43,321 bases of DNA. It comes from an uncultured Prevotellaceae bacterium (lineage in GTDB: Bacteria > Bacteroidota > Bacteroidia > Bacteroidales > Bacteroidaceae). The notes below the pieces were generated by a model that made no database searches, was not told where the DNA came from, and worked only from the letters and a program-made list of their open reading frames with translations. Every line of letters starts with the position of its first letter. Within the stretch, counting starts at the first letter, position 1. Below, in pieces: positions 16,002 through 24,583 of this stretch. The position numbers and the translations under genes are program-made. The stretch lies in the NCBI GenBank assembly GCA_902779745.1, contig CACZCT010000011.1, forward strand, positions 1 to 43,321. The letters are read 5' to 3'.

Positions 16002-17138
16002 ATGAAACGAACAATTGTAATTACAGGTGGTGCAGGCTTTATCGGAAGCCATGTAGTGCGCCTTTTCGTGAACAAGTATCCTGATTACCACATCATCAAC
16101 CTCGACAAACTGACGTATGCGGGAAACCTCGCCAACCTCAAGGATATAGAGGACAAGCCCAACTACGAGTTTGTGAAGATGGATATCTGTGACTTCGATG
16201 CCTTTTACAAACTGATGCAGGAGAAGAAGGTGGATGGTATCATCCACTTGGCTGCCGAGAGTCATGTGGATAGAAGTATCAAGGATCCGTTTACATTTGC
16301 CAAGACGAACGTGATGGGAACGCTGTCACTCTTGCAGGCAGCAAAACTCTACTGGGAGTCACTGCCTGAGCGTTATGAGGGCAAGCGCTTTTACCACATC
16401 TCCACGGATGAGGTATATGGTGCCTTGGAGTTGACACACCCGGAGGGTATCGAGCCTCCATTCACCACTACCGCAAGTAGTTCAGAGCATCATCTTGCCT
16501 ACGGTGACAAGTTCTTTTTGGAGACCACCAAGTATAATCCGCACTCTCCCTATAGTGCCGCCAAAGCATCCAGCGACCACTTCGTCCGTGCCTACCACGA
16601 CACCTATGGCATGCCTGTCATTGTGACGAACTGCTCGAATAACTATGGACCCTATCAGTTCCCAGAGAAACTGATTCCGCTGTTCATCAACAATATCCGT
16701 CATCGTAAGCCATTGCCCGTCTATGGCAAGGGCGAGAACGTACGCGACTGGTTATTTGTGGAAGACCACGCCCGTGCCATCGACCTCATCTTTCATCAGG
16801 GTATGATAGCCGAGACGTATAACATCGGAGGCTTCAACGAGTGGAAGAATATCGATATCATCAAGGTGGTCATCAATACAGTAGACCGTCTGTTAGGTCG
16901 TCCTGAAGGTGCTGATATGGACTTGATAACCTTCGTGACAGACCGTGCCGGACATGACCTGCGCTATGCCATCGACTCATCGAAGTTGCAGAAGGAACTC
17001 GGCTGGGAACCTTCGTTGCAGTTTGAGGAAGGTATCGAGAAGACCGTCCGCTGGTACCTCGACAACCAGGAGTGGCTTGACAACGTGACCTCTGGCGACT
17101 ACCAGAAGTATTATGATAATATGTATGCTAACCGATAA
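16002..17138 (+). CDS. rfbB: dTDP-glucose 4,6-dehydratase
   Basis: Extended short-chain dehydrogenase, 378 residues. It has the NAD-binding GGAGFIGS (9-16), STDEVYG with catalytic Asp136 and Glu137, and YSAAK (Tyr184, Lys188). It converts dTDP-glucose to dTDP-4-keto-6-deoxyglucose, the branch point for rhamnose and for 3-amino-3,6-dideoxy sugars. The EPPFTTTASSSEHHLAYGDK segment is an insertion seen in Bacteroidetes RfbB. The genes for the next steps towards a 3-amino sugar (ketoisomerase at 19319 and aminotransferase at 22432) lie downstream. rmlA, which makes the substrate, is not in this window. Confidence 0.95.
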   Translation: MKRTIVITGGAGFIGSHVVRLFVNKYPDYHIINLDKLTYAGNLANLKDIEDKPNYEFVKMDICDFDAFYKLMQEKKVDGIIHLAAESHVDRSIKDPFTFAKTNVMGTLSLLQAAKLYWESLPERYEGKRFYHISTDEVYGALELTHPEGIEPPFTTTASSSEHHLAYGDKFFLETTKYNPHSPYSAAKASSDHFVRAYHDTYGMPVIVTNCSNNYGPYQFPEKLIPLFINNIRHRKPLPVYGKGENVRDWLFVEDHARAIDLIFHQGMIAETYNIGGFNEWKNIDIIKVVINTVDRLLGRPEGADMDLITFVTDRAGHDLRYAIDSSKLQKELGWEPSLQFEEGIEKTVRWYLDNQEWLDNVTSGDYQKYYDNMYANR

Positions 17139-17150
17139 ATCAAAAACGAT

Positions 17151-18332
17151 ATGAAGAAGATCTTATTACTGGGAAGTGGAGAGTTAGGTAAGGAGTTCGT
17201 CATTGCCGCCAAACGCGCTGGTGCCTATGTGGTAGCTTGTGACCGATACAATGATGCGCCTGCCATGCAGGTGGCTGACGAGCGTGAGGTATTCTCGATG
17301 CTCGACGGTGATGCGCTGACGGCTGCCGTTAAGAAGCATAATCCTGATATCATCGTGCCTGAGATCGAGGCTATCCGTACGGAGCGTCTCTTCGATTTTG
17401 AGAAAGAGGGGATACAAGTGGTGCCTTCTGCCCGTGCCGTCAACTTCACGATGAACCGTCGTGCCATCCGTGACCTTGCCTCTCGCGATTTAGGATTGCG
17501 TACCGCCAAGTATTTCTATGCCAAGACTTTCGATGAGTTCAAGAAGGCTGCCGATGAGATTGGTTTCCCCTGTGTGGTGAAGCCTCTGATGTCGTCCTCT
17601 GGTCATGGACAGAGTTATGTGCATAACGATGACGAGTTGGAGCAGGCTTTCAAGGAGGCTATGGAAGGCAGCCGTGGTGACGTGAAAGAAGTCATCATCG
17701 AGGAGTTCATCGACTTTGAGTCGGAGTTTACCTTGCTGACGGTGACACAGAAGAATGCACCCACCATCTTCTGTCCTCCTATCGGACACGTACAGAAGGG
17801 CGGTGACTACCGTGAGTCATGGCAGCCGTATAAGATCAGTGATGAGGCACTCAAACGGGCGCAGAACATGGCAGACCAGGTGACGAAGGCACTTACTGGT
17901 TATGGTATCTGGGGCGTCGAGTTTTTCCTGACACGTCAGGGTGAGGTCATCTTCTCAGAACTGAGTCCCCGTCCGCACGATACAGGTATGGTGACGCTGG
18001 GTCATACCACCAACCTCTCTGAGTTTGAGTTGCATTTCCGTGCTGTAATGGGTCTGCCGATTGCAGGTATCCATCTGGAGCATGCAGGAGCCAGTGCCGT
18101 TATCCTCTCACCAGAGGAGAAAGTAGGTCCGCTGGATTATAACTTTGTAGAAGCACTGAAGGAAGACCGTACCCGTATCCGTATCTTCGGTAAGCCGGAG
18201 GCTCACAAGGGTCGCCGTATGGGTGTGATACTCTGCTATGGTGAGTTGGGTGATGATGTCAATGCCCTGCGTGACAAGGCAAAGCGCCTTGCCAAGACCG
18301 TATTGGGAACCGATCCTTATATGAAGAAATAA
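17151..18332 (+). CDS. purT: Formate-dependent phosphoribosylglycinamide formyltransferase
   Basis: ATP-grasp enzyme of 393 residues, full length for PurT, that makes formyl-GAR from GAR, formate and ATP in purine synthesis. The N-terminal [20 protein letters not shown] and the ATP-grasp elements [14 protein letters not shown] and [16 protein letters not shown] are diagnostic, and the C-terminal [10 protein letters not shown] closes the domain. It sits 12 nt after rfbB and 6 nt before an acyltransferase gene, so it is cotranscribed with sugar genes without an obvious metabolic link. Confidence 0.94.
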   Translation: MKKILLLGSGELGKEFVIAAKRAGAYVVACDRYNDAPAMQVADEREVFSMLDGDALTAAVKKHNPDIIVPEIEAIRTERLFDFEKEGIQVVPSARAVNFTMNRRAIRDLASRDLGLRTAKYFYAKTFDEFKKAADEIGFPCVVKPLMSSSGHGQSYVHNDDELEQAFKEAMEGSRGDVKEVIIEEFIDFESEFTLLTVTQKNAPTIFCPPIGHVQKGGDYRESWQPYKISDEALKRAQNMADQVTKALTGYGIWGVEFFLTRQGEVIFSELSPRPHDTGMVTLGHTTNLSEFELHFRAVMGLPIAGIHLEHAGASAVILSPEEKVGPLDYNFVEALKEDRTRIRIFGKPEAHKGRRMGVILCYGELGDDVNALRDKAKRLAKTVLGTDPYMKK

Positions 18333-18338
18333 GTTCTT

Positions 18339-19289
18339 ATGATAGCGACGCTACAATCACTGCGCTTCGTCTTTGTGATGATGATATTCATGTCGCACTT
18401 TGCCTATCGGGATATGGGTGCTTTTGACGCAGGTGGTGATTGTGGTGTCGTTTTTTTCTTTCTGTTGAGTGGCTTTGTCCTTTCACTTCGCTATGAAAAT
18501 GAGATACGTGGAGGTACATTCCAGTATGGCAAATTCTTGAAGCGCCGTTTCAGAAAACTCTATCCGTTACATCTTCTATGTCTGTCGTTCTTCTTGGTGG
18601 TGAGCAAGTCGGGTATAGACTTGCCTTTTCTTTTGAATATTTTCCTGCTTCAGTCATGGATTCCTGATCCTGACATCTATTTCTCTTGCAATAGCGTGTC
18701 ATGGTTTTTGTCTAGCCTTTTCTTCTGTTACCTAGTATTCCCCTTTGCTTTCAGGCGTGTGTCTGTAAGGTGGGTATTGTTTGTTATTGGGGCATATATA
18801 GTGGTGCTGCTATTAACTCCATACGACAAGGTGAATGCCATTCTCTATGTGAATCCGTTGGTACGTTTTACAGACTTTTACATAGGTATCATCCTTTGTC
18901 GTATCTATGAACGGGGTTATGAAGTTCCTGCACAGAAGTGGCTGGAATTACTACTGATAGTGGTCTTAATAGTTGTATTGACGATCTATCCTTATATGGA
19001 TGCGAAATTCCGCAATGCTCCCATATTTTGGCTGGTATTGATTCCCTTTATTCTTGTTTTTGCGAAAGGAAAGGGTGTCGTCTCTAAGTGGTTATGCCAA
19101 AAACCGATGATGATGCTCGCCTCGTTGAGTATGCCGTTGTTTATGACCCATCAGATACTGATAGGCATTCTTCTTCATCGTCTTCCCCAGATTCCTGTTG
19201 TCGCGATGTTGTTTGCATGTGTTTTAGTAACACTGGCAGTGAGTTGGTGTATAGACCGTTATTTCCTACGACAATTGGAAAGACTATAA
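18339..19289 (+). CDS. Acyltransferase 3 (OafA/YrhL-like) membrane protein
   Basis: A 316-residue integral membrane acyltransferase with 9-10 predicted hydrophobic spans. The family opening is present: LQSLRFVFVMMIFMSHF with the conserved His20, GGDCGVVFFFLLSGFVLSLRY and the RRFRKLYPLHLL motif. Such enzymes transfer acetyl or other acyl groups to surface polysaccharide or lipid-linked sugars from the cytoplasmic side. Lying between rfbB/purT and the ketoisomerase gene, it may acylate the product of the amino-sugar route; this is inference. The gene begins 6 nt after purT. Confidence 0.86.
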   Translation: MIATLQSLRFVFVMMIFMSHFAYRDMGAFDAGGDCGVVFFFLLSGFVLSLRYENEIRGGTFQYGKFLKRRFRKLYPLHLLCLSFFLVVSKSGIDLPFLLNIFLLQSWIPDPDIYFSCNSVSWFLSSLFFCYLVFPFAFRRVSVRWVLFVIGAYIVVLLLTPYDKVNAILYVNPLVRFTDFYIGIILCRIYERGYEVPAQKWLELLLIVVLIVVLTIYPYMDAKFRNAPIFWLVLIPFILVFAKGKGVVSKWLCQKPMMMLASLSMPLFMTHQILIGILLHRLPQIPVVAMLFACVLVTLAVSWCIDRYFLRQLERL

Positions 19290-19318
19290 TATTATCTGTC
19301 AAAGATCGTTTATTAGAT

Positions 19319-19729
19319 ATGAATCAGAATAAAGTAAGATTGTTGAATCTCCCGAAGATTGTTGACCCGCGTGGCAATTTGACTGTAGCGGAGCAGATGA
19401 AAAATATTCCGTTTGATATTGCCCGTGTCTATTGGACATATGATGTCCCTTCAGGAGAAAGACGTGGTGGTCATGCCCACCGCACTTGTGAGGAAATCAT
19501 CATTGCTGTCAGTGGGTCTTTTGATGTGGTACTTGAAGACGGACGGGGTGGTAAGGAGACATTCCACCTGAATCATCCGTATCAAGGACTTTATGTAGGA
19601 ACGTGGGTTTGGCGTACCTTGGAGGATTTCTCCAGTGGTGCTGTCTGTCTTGTCTTGGCCTCTGAGTTATTCGACGAGGATGAGTATATTTACGATTATA
19701 ATGAGTTTCTTTCCAAGGCTTTATTGTAA
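19319..19729 (+). CDS. dTDP-4-keto-6-deoxyhexose 3,4-ketoisomerase (FdtA/QdtA, WxcM-like cupin)
   Basis: A 136-residue single-domain cupin of the WxcM/FdtA/QdtA family. Diagnostic text is DPRGNLTVAEQ, RVYWTYDVPSGERRGGHAHR, VSGSFDVVLEDG and a C-terminal LVLASELFDEDEYIYDYNEF. These enzymes move the keto group from C4 to C3 of dTDP-4-keto-6-deoxyglucose. Whether the product is the galacto (FdtA) or gluco (QdtA) isomer cannot be told by eye. The ATG at 19319 gives the usual length; the open frame extends upstream through the end of the acyltransferase gene without family similarity. Its last 34 nt overlap the end of the opposing phosphoethanolamine transferase gene. Confidence 0.9.
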   Translation: MNQNKVRLLNLPKIVDPRGNLTVAEQMKNIPFDIARVYWTYDVPSGERRGGHAHRTCEEIIIAVSGSFDVVLEDGRGGKETFHLNHPYQGLYVGTWVWRTLEDFSSGAVCLVLASELFDEDEYIYDYNEFLSKALL

Positions 19730-21417
19730 TCAATGGTTCCCATCAGCATTCGTTTTCGTCCGCTGTTATAGTGTGGACTGATTAGGTTGTCTTCCTCCCG
19801 GTAATAAGGTGTGGAGATACCTGCCAGATAGAGTAATAACTGGCTGATATTATCCGTCATGAACGGACGGTCTTTTGCCGTGAGAATCTGTTGGACGATA
19901 TCCGGATGGTTCTTCTGGAAGTCTGGCGAGGTCCATATCCAGAAAGGAATCTCAAACTGCTGATAGACCTCATTGGGTGTGTTTACCTCGAGGGTCCGTC
20001 CATAAGTCAGACTTCCGTCAAAACACATTTCCCCATGGTCTGGCATGTAGATGACAATGGCCTCACGGTTCTTGAAGCGACGAATAATCTCTGCGACGAC
20101 ATAGTCGTTATACAGACATGCATTGTCATAGTGTGCCAGTTCGTAGATGTCTTCTTTGCTAAGTTCTGGACGTTGGTAGTCGCGTGGCTTGAAATGGTCA
20201 TACTCCTCTGGATGGCGGTCGGCATAGCTGGTATGTTGTCCTAATAAATGGAAAATGGTCAGGTTATGTTTTTGTCGATAGGCTGTCAGGGAGTCGTAGT
20301 CTTCCAAGATTCCGATGTCATACGAATGGGAGTGGCTGTTGCGATGCGTGAACATCGATTGGCTCAACTTGGGGTTGTTGACAAGCGAGCTTCCGCTGAA
20401 GTCAAAGATGTCAAGGGTGGGTGAGGGTACAAACTGGTTGGTGAGGAACGATACCTGATATCCTGCTTTCTTGAAAAGTTGCGGGAATAGGGGATAGTCC
20501 GTCCAGTCACCTTGTTGTCCGTAGGCATAGAGGGAGAAGGCAAGTCGGAATACCATACTGGTTTGGTGATAGGGGGCCACTACATCTGTAAAGGCAATCA
20601 GTGTACTGTCACGCATCATTTGCATCTGCAGAGGGGTTGTCGTCTTCTTGTAGCCGTAGAGTTGGGAGTGGTGCTTGCTATAGGCCTCCCCGATAATCAG
20701 GACGATATCTGGTGAGCGGAAGGAACAACTGTTCACTTGTACATGCGCCATGTTTTGTTCCAGTTTTCGATAAGCGTCTTGTTCCAACGACACTCCTTTC
20801 CAGGCGTAGAGCAGTCGGTAGAAAGGCAGGTAGAATCCGCCGCTGTGAGGTATGTCAGAGGCATACTCATACTCTAGTCCAGTCTTCGGTTCAGTCAGGT
20901 TGCGTATGATAAATACCTTGTTCTTTGCGCAGTCAATGATGGAGAACAGGAGGACGCAGACCCCAATCCATCCGAAAGTCCTGATGCGGATATTGACTTT
21001 TCTCCATGACACATATATATGGACTACCATCAATAGGAGAATCAGAATGACTGGGAAGGAGATGGAGGAGAGCGTCACATAGGAGGTGAGTGCCTCTGTG
21101 GCTTCTCGCTGGTTGGTCTCTAGACAGACTCGTAGAAGGGCGGCACTGATAGGAGCCCCTAAGCGGCAGTAGCAGAACATATCCACGAGGGCAAGGCTGT
21201 AGGCGATGACATAGAAGAGTCTTTTCGCCCATAAGGCAATCTTGGATGGGAGAAGCCAGAGAATGAGGCATAGGATATAGATGTCTACAAGTAACTCGAA
21301 TACGGACACATGGCGACCTCCCTGATGGATAATCATCAGGCTGATCAGTCCCAGCAGATACATAAACAGGACAAAACAAGGGAAGGTCCGCAGAGGTGCC
21401 AGTATCTTTTCTTTCAT
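19696..21417 (-). CDS. Phosphoethanolamine transferase (EptA-type, sulfatase superfamily)
   Basis: A 573-residue inner-membrane enzyme with five N-terminal hydrophobic spans (about 12-30, 40-58, 66-84, 115-137 and 148-163) and a periplasmic sulfatase-fold domain. Catalytic residues align with EptA: Glu244 (IGEAYSKHHSQLYGY), nucleophile Thr286 (HQTSMV), and Asp460-His461 (YMPDHGE). It should transfer phosphoethanolamine from phosphatidylethanolamine to lipid A or a glycan, which in other species reduces binding of cationic peptides. Its orientation is opposite to the flanking amino-sugar genes, so it splits that cluster. It overlaps the ketoisomerase gene by 34 nt at the 3' end. Confidence 0.87.
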   Translation of the reverse strand: MKEKILAPLRTFPCFVLFMYLLGLISLMIIHQGGRHVSVFELLVDIYILCLILWLLPSKIALWAKRLFYVIAYSLALVDMFCYCRLGAPISAALLRVCLETNQREATEALTSYVTLSSISFPVILILLLMVVHIYVSWRKVNIRIRTFGWIGVCVLLFSIIDCAKNKVFIIRNLTEPKTGLEYEYASDIPHSGGFYLPFYRLLYAWKGVSLEQDAYRKLEQNMAHVQVNSCSFRSPDIVLIIGEAYSKHHSQLYGYKKTTTPLQMQMMRDSTLIAFTDVVAPYHQTSMVFRLAFSLYAYGQQGDWTDYPLFPQLFKKAGYQVSFLTNQFVPSPTLDIFDFSGSSLVNNPKLSQSMFTHRNSHSHSYDIGILEDYDSLTAYRQKHNLTIFHLLGQHTSYADRHPEEYDHFKPRDYQRPELSKEDIYELAHYDNACLYNDYVVAEIIRRFKNREAIVIYMPDHGEMCFDGSLTYGRTLEVNTPNEVYQQFEIPFWIWTSPDFQKNHPDIVQQILTAKDRPFMTDNISQLLLYLAGISTPYYREEDNLISPHYNSGRKRMLMGTIDYNKALERNSL

Positions 21418-21438
21418 CTTATAAATAACGTATAAACC

Positions 21439-21454
21439 TACATAATATTATGTA
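21439..21454. promoter_or_regulatory. Perfect 16-bp palindrome in a divergent intergenic region
   Basis: TACATAATATTATGTA is a perfect palindrome in the 79-nt gap between the divergent phosphoethanolamine transferase and GNAT genes, 21 nt from the former start. This position fits a dimeric regulator operator. No regulator gene lies beside it, and an AT-rich palindrome can occur by chance. Just to its right, TTTG is preceded by TATTC, close to but not matching a -7 box. Confidence 0.4.
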
Positions 21455-21496
21455 TTCTTTGTCGTTATTATTATTGAATTCAGTAATTAAGGAAAC

Positions 21497-22435
21497 ATGT
21501 TTGACATTATCAGATATACACCAGACAGACATGATGAGTGGAATCTTTTTGTGGCGCAGTCGAAGAATGGCACGTTCCTTCTCGATCGTCGTTACATGGA
21601 TTACCATCAGGACCGTTTTGAGGATTATTCTCTGATGTTTTATCTAGATGGAAAACTCTATGCACTGCTGCCTGCTAATTCAGAGGATACGGTGCTGTGG
21701 TCTCATCGTGGTCTGACCTATGGTGGGCTTATCACAGACGAACATGTGACGGCAGCCCGTACTAGACAGCTTTTTATTGAACTGAATGACTTTCTGAAAC
21801 AGCAAGGCTTCCTGCGTGTTATTTACAAATCAGTCCCACATATCTTCCATCGTTTGCCGTCGGAAGAAGACCTGTATGTGTTGACGAGCGTGTGTAATGC
21901 TCGGATTATTGACCGTAGCATATCTTCCACTGTTGTCTTGTCACAGCCAGTGAAGTGGCATCGTGACCGTAAGTATGGCATTAACAAGGCTTTCCGTCAT
22001 GGGGTCAGAGTGAGTGAGAGTGGCGATTGGCAAGGGTTTTGGAGGGTCTTGGAGTTTAACCTGAAACATAAATATGATGCTCGCCCCGTTCATACGTTTC
22101 AGGAAATAACGTTGCTGCACTCACGTTTCCCCGATCATATCCGTTTGTTTACGGCAACGAAAGACGGACAGGTGTTGGGAGGAACTGTCATCTATGTCAC
22201 CTCAGAGGTGATTCATACACAGTATATATCGGCTGGCATGGAGGGAAAGCAGTTGCGTGTCATCGATGCGCTCTTTGATTATCTTCTGCATGATTGTGAG
22301 TGGAACGCACACTATTTTGATTTCGGAACATCCAACGAGGATGACGGGCGTGTATTGGTAGAACCACTGATTTATCAGAAGGAGGGTTTTGGCGGTCGTG
22401 GTATTTGTTATGACTGGTACGAATGGAGGTTATGA
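21497..22435 (+). CDS. GNAT/FemAB-like acyltransferase
   Basis: A 312-residue protein with a tandem GNAT architecture like the FemAB/GNAT_6 group. It opens IIRYTPDRHDEWNLFVAQSKNG. The second half has HDRKYGINKAFRHGVRV-type text (here HRDRKYGINKAFRHGVRV) and IRLFTATKDGQVLGGTVIY, followed by the C-terminal HYFDFGTSNEDDGR that is typical of the family. It lies 4 nt overlapped (ATGA) with the aminotransferase gene, which suggests a shared pathway, possibly N-acylation of the 3-amino sugar. This role is inferred from position; peptidoglycan-type aminoacyl transfer is an alternative. Confidence 0.8.
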   Translation: MFDIIRYTPDRHDEWNLFVAQSKNGTFLLDRRYMDYHQDRFEDYSLMFYLDGKLYALLPANSEDTVLWSHRGLTYGGLITDEHVTAARTRQLFIELNDFLKQQGFLRVIYKSVPHIFHRLPSEEDLYVLTSVCNARIIDRSISSTVVLSQPVKWHRDRKYGINKAFRHGVRVSESGDWQGFWRVLEFNLKHKYDARPVHTFQEITLLHSRFPDHIRLFTATKDGQVLGGTVIYVTSEVIHTQYISAGMEGKQLRVIDALFDYLLHDCEWNAHYFDFGTSNEDDGRVLVEPLIYQKEGFGGRGICYDWYEWRL

Positions 22436-23559
22436 AGTATCTGGAGTTAAAACGGGTGAATGCTCCCTATGAGGAAGAGATGCGGCAGGCCATTGATGGC
22501 GTTCTGCAAAGGGGCTGGTATCTTCGTGGCGAGGCAACACGGTTGTTTGAGCGGCATTATGCGGAGTATATTGGAATGAAATACTGTGTGGGCTGTGCCA
22601 ATGGACTCGACGCACTTACCTTGGTACTCCGTGCCTATAAGGAGATGGGGGTGCTGCAGGAGGGTGACGAGGTCATCGTGCCAGCCAATACGTATATCGC
22701 CTCTATTCTCTCCATCACGGAAAACGGACTGAAACCTGTCCTTGTGGAGCCGGACATCCATACCCTCCAGATAGACGATACCTTGATAGAGGAAGCTATC
22801 ACCTCTCGTACCCGTGCCGTCATGATTGTCCATCTCTATGGTCGTTGTGCATATACCGATAGGATAGGGGATATTTGCCGCCAACATGGCTTAAAACTCA
22901 TCGAAGACAATGCCCAAGCACATGGTTGCACTTTTCATGTCTCAATTTGTAATTCTCAATTAAAAAGAACTGGTTCGCTTGGAGATGTCGCCGCCCATAG
23001 CTTCTATCCAACGAAGAATCTGGGTGCCTTAGGTGATGCAGGTGCTGTAACCACCAACGATGAGGAACTGGCTGATGTCATACGTGTTCTAGGCAATTAC
23101 GGATCAGCCCGTCACTATGTATTTGACTATATCGGTCGTAATTCCCGTATCGATGAGATACAGGCTGCTATTCTTGATGTCAAGTTGAAATATCTAGATA
23201 AGGCAAATCAGCGACGCAAGGAGATAGCTTCTCAGTATATTAGCGAAGTACACAATCCTTTGATAGTGATGCCCCAGTCTGACAGGGATTGCGTATGGCA
23301 TATTTTTCCCGTCCTTTGCGAATATCGTGACGAGTTACAGGCATACTTGAAGGTGAATGATGTAGAGACACAGATTCATTATCCTGTCCCTCCTCACAAG
23401 CAGAAGTGCTATGACGAGTGGAGAGGGGTATCATTCCCTATTACCGAGCGCGTTCATCGCGAGGAACTCAGCATACCCTGCCATCCATCTATGACCAATG
23501 AGGAAACAGACACCGTTATCCGCCTCCTCAATGCCTTCTCTCATCGGGTGTCACTTTGA
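22432..23559 (+). CDS. DegT/DnrJ/EryC1/StrS sugar aminotransferase (FdtB-like)
   Basis: PLP-dependent sugar aminotransferase, 375 residues, expected to convert dTDP-3-keto-6-deoxyhexose to the 3-amino sugar. The PLP lysine is Lys195 in AHSFYPTKNLGALGDAGA; other family blocks are LRGEATRLFERHYAEYIG, CVGCANGLDALTL and EDNAQAHG. The ATG at 22432 is chosen over 22423: it gives an ATGA overlap with the GNAT gene, a purine-rich GGAGG lies before it, and the protein then starts MKYLELKRVN as in relatives. An unusual insert (about 169-178, FHVSICNSQLK) before RTGSLGD is encoded by a 7-nt repeat array. The FdtB assignment rests on the pairing with rfbB and the ketoisomerase. Confidence 0.88.
   Translation: MKYLELKRVNAPYEEEMRQAIDGVLQRGWYLRGEATRLFERHYAEYIGMKYCVGCANGLDALTLVLRAYKEMGVLQEGDEVIVPANTYIASILSITENGLKPVLVEPDIHTLQIDDTLIEEAITSRTRAVMIVHLYGRCAYTDRIGDICRQHGLKLIEDNAQAHGCTFHVSICNSQLKRTGSLGDVAAHSFYPTKNLGALGDAGAVTTNDEELADVIRVLGNYGSARHYVFDYIGRNSRIDEIQAAILDVKLKYLDKANQRRKEIASQYISEVHNPLIVMPQSDRDCVWHIFPVLCEYRDELQAYLKVNDVETQIHYPVPPHKQKCYDEWRGVSFPITERVHREELSIPCHPSMTNEETDTVIRLLNAFSHRVSL
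22941..22961 (+). repeat. 7-nt repeats (CTCAATT) inside the aminotransferase gene
   Basis: Two copies of CTCAATT (22941-22947 and 22955-22961) flank the related TGTAATT (22948-22954), giving a 7-nt period. They are read in frame as SICNSQL, just before the conserved RTGSLGD block, where relatives have a short turn. Confidence 0.6.
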
Positions 23560-23647
23560 GAGTGACTTTACACAAGCTAAGTTACATCTTTTTTCGACAT
23601 AATATAGAATCTTCAAGGTAGTATTCTCATGTTTCCAATAAATGTTG

Positions 23648-23655
23648 TATCTTTG
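23648..23655 (+). promoter_or_regulatory. -7 element abutting the RluA-family gene
   Basis: TATCTTTG followed by C matches the -7 box and ends 8 nt before the ATG at 23664. There is no clear TTTG at the right spacing. If used, the mRNA would be leaderless or nearly so. Confidence 0.55.
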
Positions 23656-23663
23656 CATCCGAA

Positions 23664-24557
23664 ATGAGATATAATCCATATAATCAGCAGGGTGACTATG
23701 AACATCTGGTGGTCACGAAGGAACAGCCGTTATTGGAGTTCCTTATGGAAAACGTACAGCAGAGTCGTAATAAGATCAAGCTAACGCTACAGGGACGTGG
23801 TATCCGTGTGGACGGCAAAACTGTAAGTCAGTTTGACTTTCCTTTGAAGCCGGGTATGAAAGTGGCGGTCAGTAAGACAAAACGTAATCAGATGCAGTAT
23901 AAAAGCCGTTGGTTGAAGATTGTGTATGAGGACCGTTGGCTTATCGTTGTAGAGAAACAGACTGGTATTCTCTCGATGGCAGCAGGTCATTCTTCTCTGA
24001 ATGTGAAGACCGTGCTGGACGACTATTTTAAGAAATCACGTCAGAAATGTACGGCACATGTGGTGCATCGTTTGGACCGTGACACTTCCGGCCTGATGGT
24101 ATATGCGAAGGATATGGAGACGGAACAAGTCATGGAGCACTACTGGCATGACATCGTATATGACCGCCGCTATGTAGCCATATTAAGTGGCGAGATGGAA
24201 CAGGATGAGGGAACAATAGCCAATTGGTTGAAAGATAACAAGGCGTATGTGACTTACTCGTCGCCAGTCGATAATGGGGGAAAGTATGCGGTGACGCATT
24301 TCCACGTACTGGATCGTACTACCGACCATTCATTGGTGGAGTTTAAGTTAGAGACAGGGCGTAAGAACCAGATTCGTGTGCATGCTGCTGATTTGGGGCA
24401 TCCTGTCTGTGGCGACGTGAAATACGGTGACGGTAACGACCCACTGCATCGTCTTTGTCTGCATGCCTTCCTGCTTTGTATGGAACATCCTGTAACTCAT
24501 GAGCGTATGGAGTTTGAGACTCCTATTCCCACTGCGTTTAGACAGATGTTTAAGTAG
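23664..24557 (+). CDS. RluA-family pseudouridine synthase
   Basis: A 297-residue protein. The N-terminal part (about 20-70) looks like an S4-type RNA-binding domain (SRNKIKLTLQGRGIRVDGK, with LKPGMKVAV). The catalytic domain contains HRLDRDTSGL with catalytic Asp138, GRKNQIRVHAADLGHPVCGD and a C-terminal LHAFLLCMEHPVT. It isomerises uridine in rRNA or tRNA; which position (RluC/RluD-like or another) cannot be assigned. It stands apart from the sugar genes, with its own -7 box. Confidence 0.92.
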   Translation: MRYNPYNQQGDYEHLVVTKEQPLLEFLMENVQQSRNKIKLTLQGRGIRVDGKTVSQFDFPLKPGMKVAVSKTKRNQMQYKSRWLKIVYEDRWLIVVEKQTGILSMAAGHSSLNVKTVLDDYFKKSRQKCTAHVVHRLDRDTSGLMVYAKDMETEQVMEHYWHDIVYDRRYVAILSGEMEQDEGTIANWLKDNKAYVTYSSPVDNGGKYAVTHFHVLDRTTDHSLVEFKLETGRKNQIRVHAADLGHPVCGDVKYGDGNDPLHRLCLHAFLLCMEHPVTHERMEFETPIPTAFRQMFK

Positions 24558-24558
24558 A

Positions 24559-24582
24559 ATTGAAGTATTGAAGAATTGAAGT
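24559..24582 (+). repeat. Three 8-nt repeats (ATTGAAGT/A) between two genes
   Basis: Units ATTGAAGT (24559-24566), ATTGAAGA (24567-24574) and ATTGAAGT (24575-24582) fill almost the whole gap between the RluA-family stop codon and the ATG of the 58-aa membrane protein at 24584. Confidence 0.7.
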
Positions 24583-24583
24583 T

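Noticed and set aside
23550-23566. Small hairpin at the end of the aminotransferase gene
   Set aside because: Only a 6-bp stem (GTCACT/AGTGAC) with no proper T-run; too weak to call a terminator.
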